A stretch of 64,000 nt of DNA from positions 6,076,001 through 6,140,000 of the forward strand of contig NZ_CP034550.1 of the NCBI RefSeq assembly GCF_009498035.1. Reading direction: 5' to 3'. The position numbers and the translations under genes were made by a program. The notes beneath the pieces were generated by a model. That model searched no databases. It saw only the letters and a program-made list of their open reading frames with translations, and had not been told where the DNA came from. Source of the stretch: Saccharothrix syringae (GTDB taxonomy: Bacteria; Actinomycetota; Actinomycetes; Mycobacteriales; Pseudonocardiaceae). This document shows positions 63,724-64,000 of the stretch, piece after piece (within the stretch, counting starts at the first letter, position 1; every line of letters begins with the position of its first letter).

Positions 63724-64000
63724 TCACGGCCCGGGTGCGGTGAGCGGGTCGGGTCGGCCGGTCCCGGTGATCACCGGGGCGGGCCAGGCGGGCGTGCCGA
63801 ACTCGGCCAGCATGGCCGCGGCCGCGGTGGGGTCGGTGGCGGTCATCGCCGCGACCGGGTCCGGCCCGCCGGTGCGCGCCGCCGGGCCCGCGACACTCAC
63901 CGCGGCCCGGGCCGCGGTGAAGTGCCGTTCGCGTCCGGCCTGGTCGGGTTGCGCCCAGCCCAGCAGGACCAGGCAGACGGCGTGCTCGGCGGCGGCCGCC
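63724..64000 (-). CDS. C-terminal part of an unrecognised protein (partial at right edge)
   Basis: 92 codons ending at TGA 63724-63726: EHAVCLVLLGWAQPDQAGRE, RHFTAARAAVSVAGPAART, AAMLAEFGTPAWPAPVITG and a Pro-rich end. It is open at the window edge, GC-rich in third positions and ends 45 bp upstream of the TTG start of the XRE gene on the same strand. Family not recognised; it could be a small helical regulator or enzyme tail. Confidence 0.5.
   Translation of the reverse strand, partial: AAAAEHAVCLVLLGWAQPDQAGRERHFTAARAAVSVAGPAARTGGPDPVAAMTATDPTAAAAMLAEFGTPAWPAPVITGTGRPDPLTAPGP

Overview
The window is high-GC actinomycete DNA: GTG and TTG starts, long shadow frames, an Lsr2 nucleoid protein, ClpS/DUF2017, SCR1-type XRE regulators, and LmbU-type control. 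I would guess Pseudonocardiales or a related group, but nothing here fixes the genus. No rRNA, tRNA or CRISPR array was seen.

Region 1 (1 to about 34.5 kb) is most of a nonribosomal peptide gene cluster for a quinoline-capped bis-intercalator depsipeptide. NRPS-2 (8965-19716, minus) reads C(starter)-A-T-E-C-A-T-C-A-T. Its binding-pocket residues read as Ser (with an epimerase), a six-ring imino acid, and Gly. NRPS-1 (5603 to the left edge, minus) continues C-A(Gly)-N-methyltransferase-T-C and runs out of the window where the next A domain should begin. The predicted order D-Ser, pipecolate, Gly, sarcosine, next residue is that of sandramycin (3-hydroxyquinaldate, D-Ser, Pip, Gly, Sar, N-MeVal, as a dimer); quinaldopeptin and the luzopeptins are relatives. 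A RapL-like lysine cyclodeaminase supplies pipecolate. A Trp-loading A-T didomain, P450, type II thioesterase, tryptophan 2,3-dioxygenase, aminotransferase and SDR fit 3-hydroxyquinaldate synthesis. A stand-alone aryl-AMP ligase activates it. MbtH, a UvrA-like self-resistance protein and a DrrAB-type exporter complete the set. Regulators are LmbU-like, OmpR-like winged-helix, HxlR-like and a tandem MerR protein. An 18-bp palindrome (TGTCCCG-N4-CGGGACA) occurs four times, each upstream of a minus-strand cluster gene, and looks like a cluster-specific operator.

Region 2 (34.5-41 kb) is a scrap yard of mobile DNA: an IS701-type remnant, a CoiA-like gene, an IS5-type remnant, an IS3 element with an amber codon in orfB, a frameshifted DUF4333 lipoprotein and a frameshifted ATPase.

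Region 3 (41-56 kb) holds a Methyltransf_19 protein, a sigma factor coupled to a degenerate PAS-GGDEF-EAL protein, a STAND/TPR ATPase, a broken secreted protein, a secreted ricin-fold lectin, an orphan histidine kinase, Lsr2 and a membrane NACHT NTPase.

Region 4 (55.6-64 kb) holds a decayed IS630 element with TA ends, clpS and DUF2017, a 5'-truncated purC abutting a 5'-truncated aldo/keto reductase (a striking head-to-head junction), a CYTH protein, and two paralogous XRE/DUF5753 regulators around a frameshifted HTH gene. The unusual number of frame-broken genes outside the NRPS cluster suggests either decay or residual sequencing/assembly errors.
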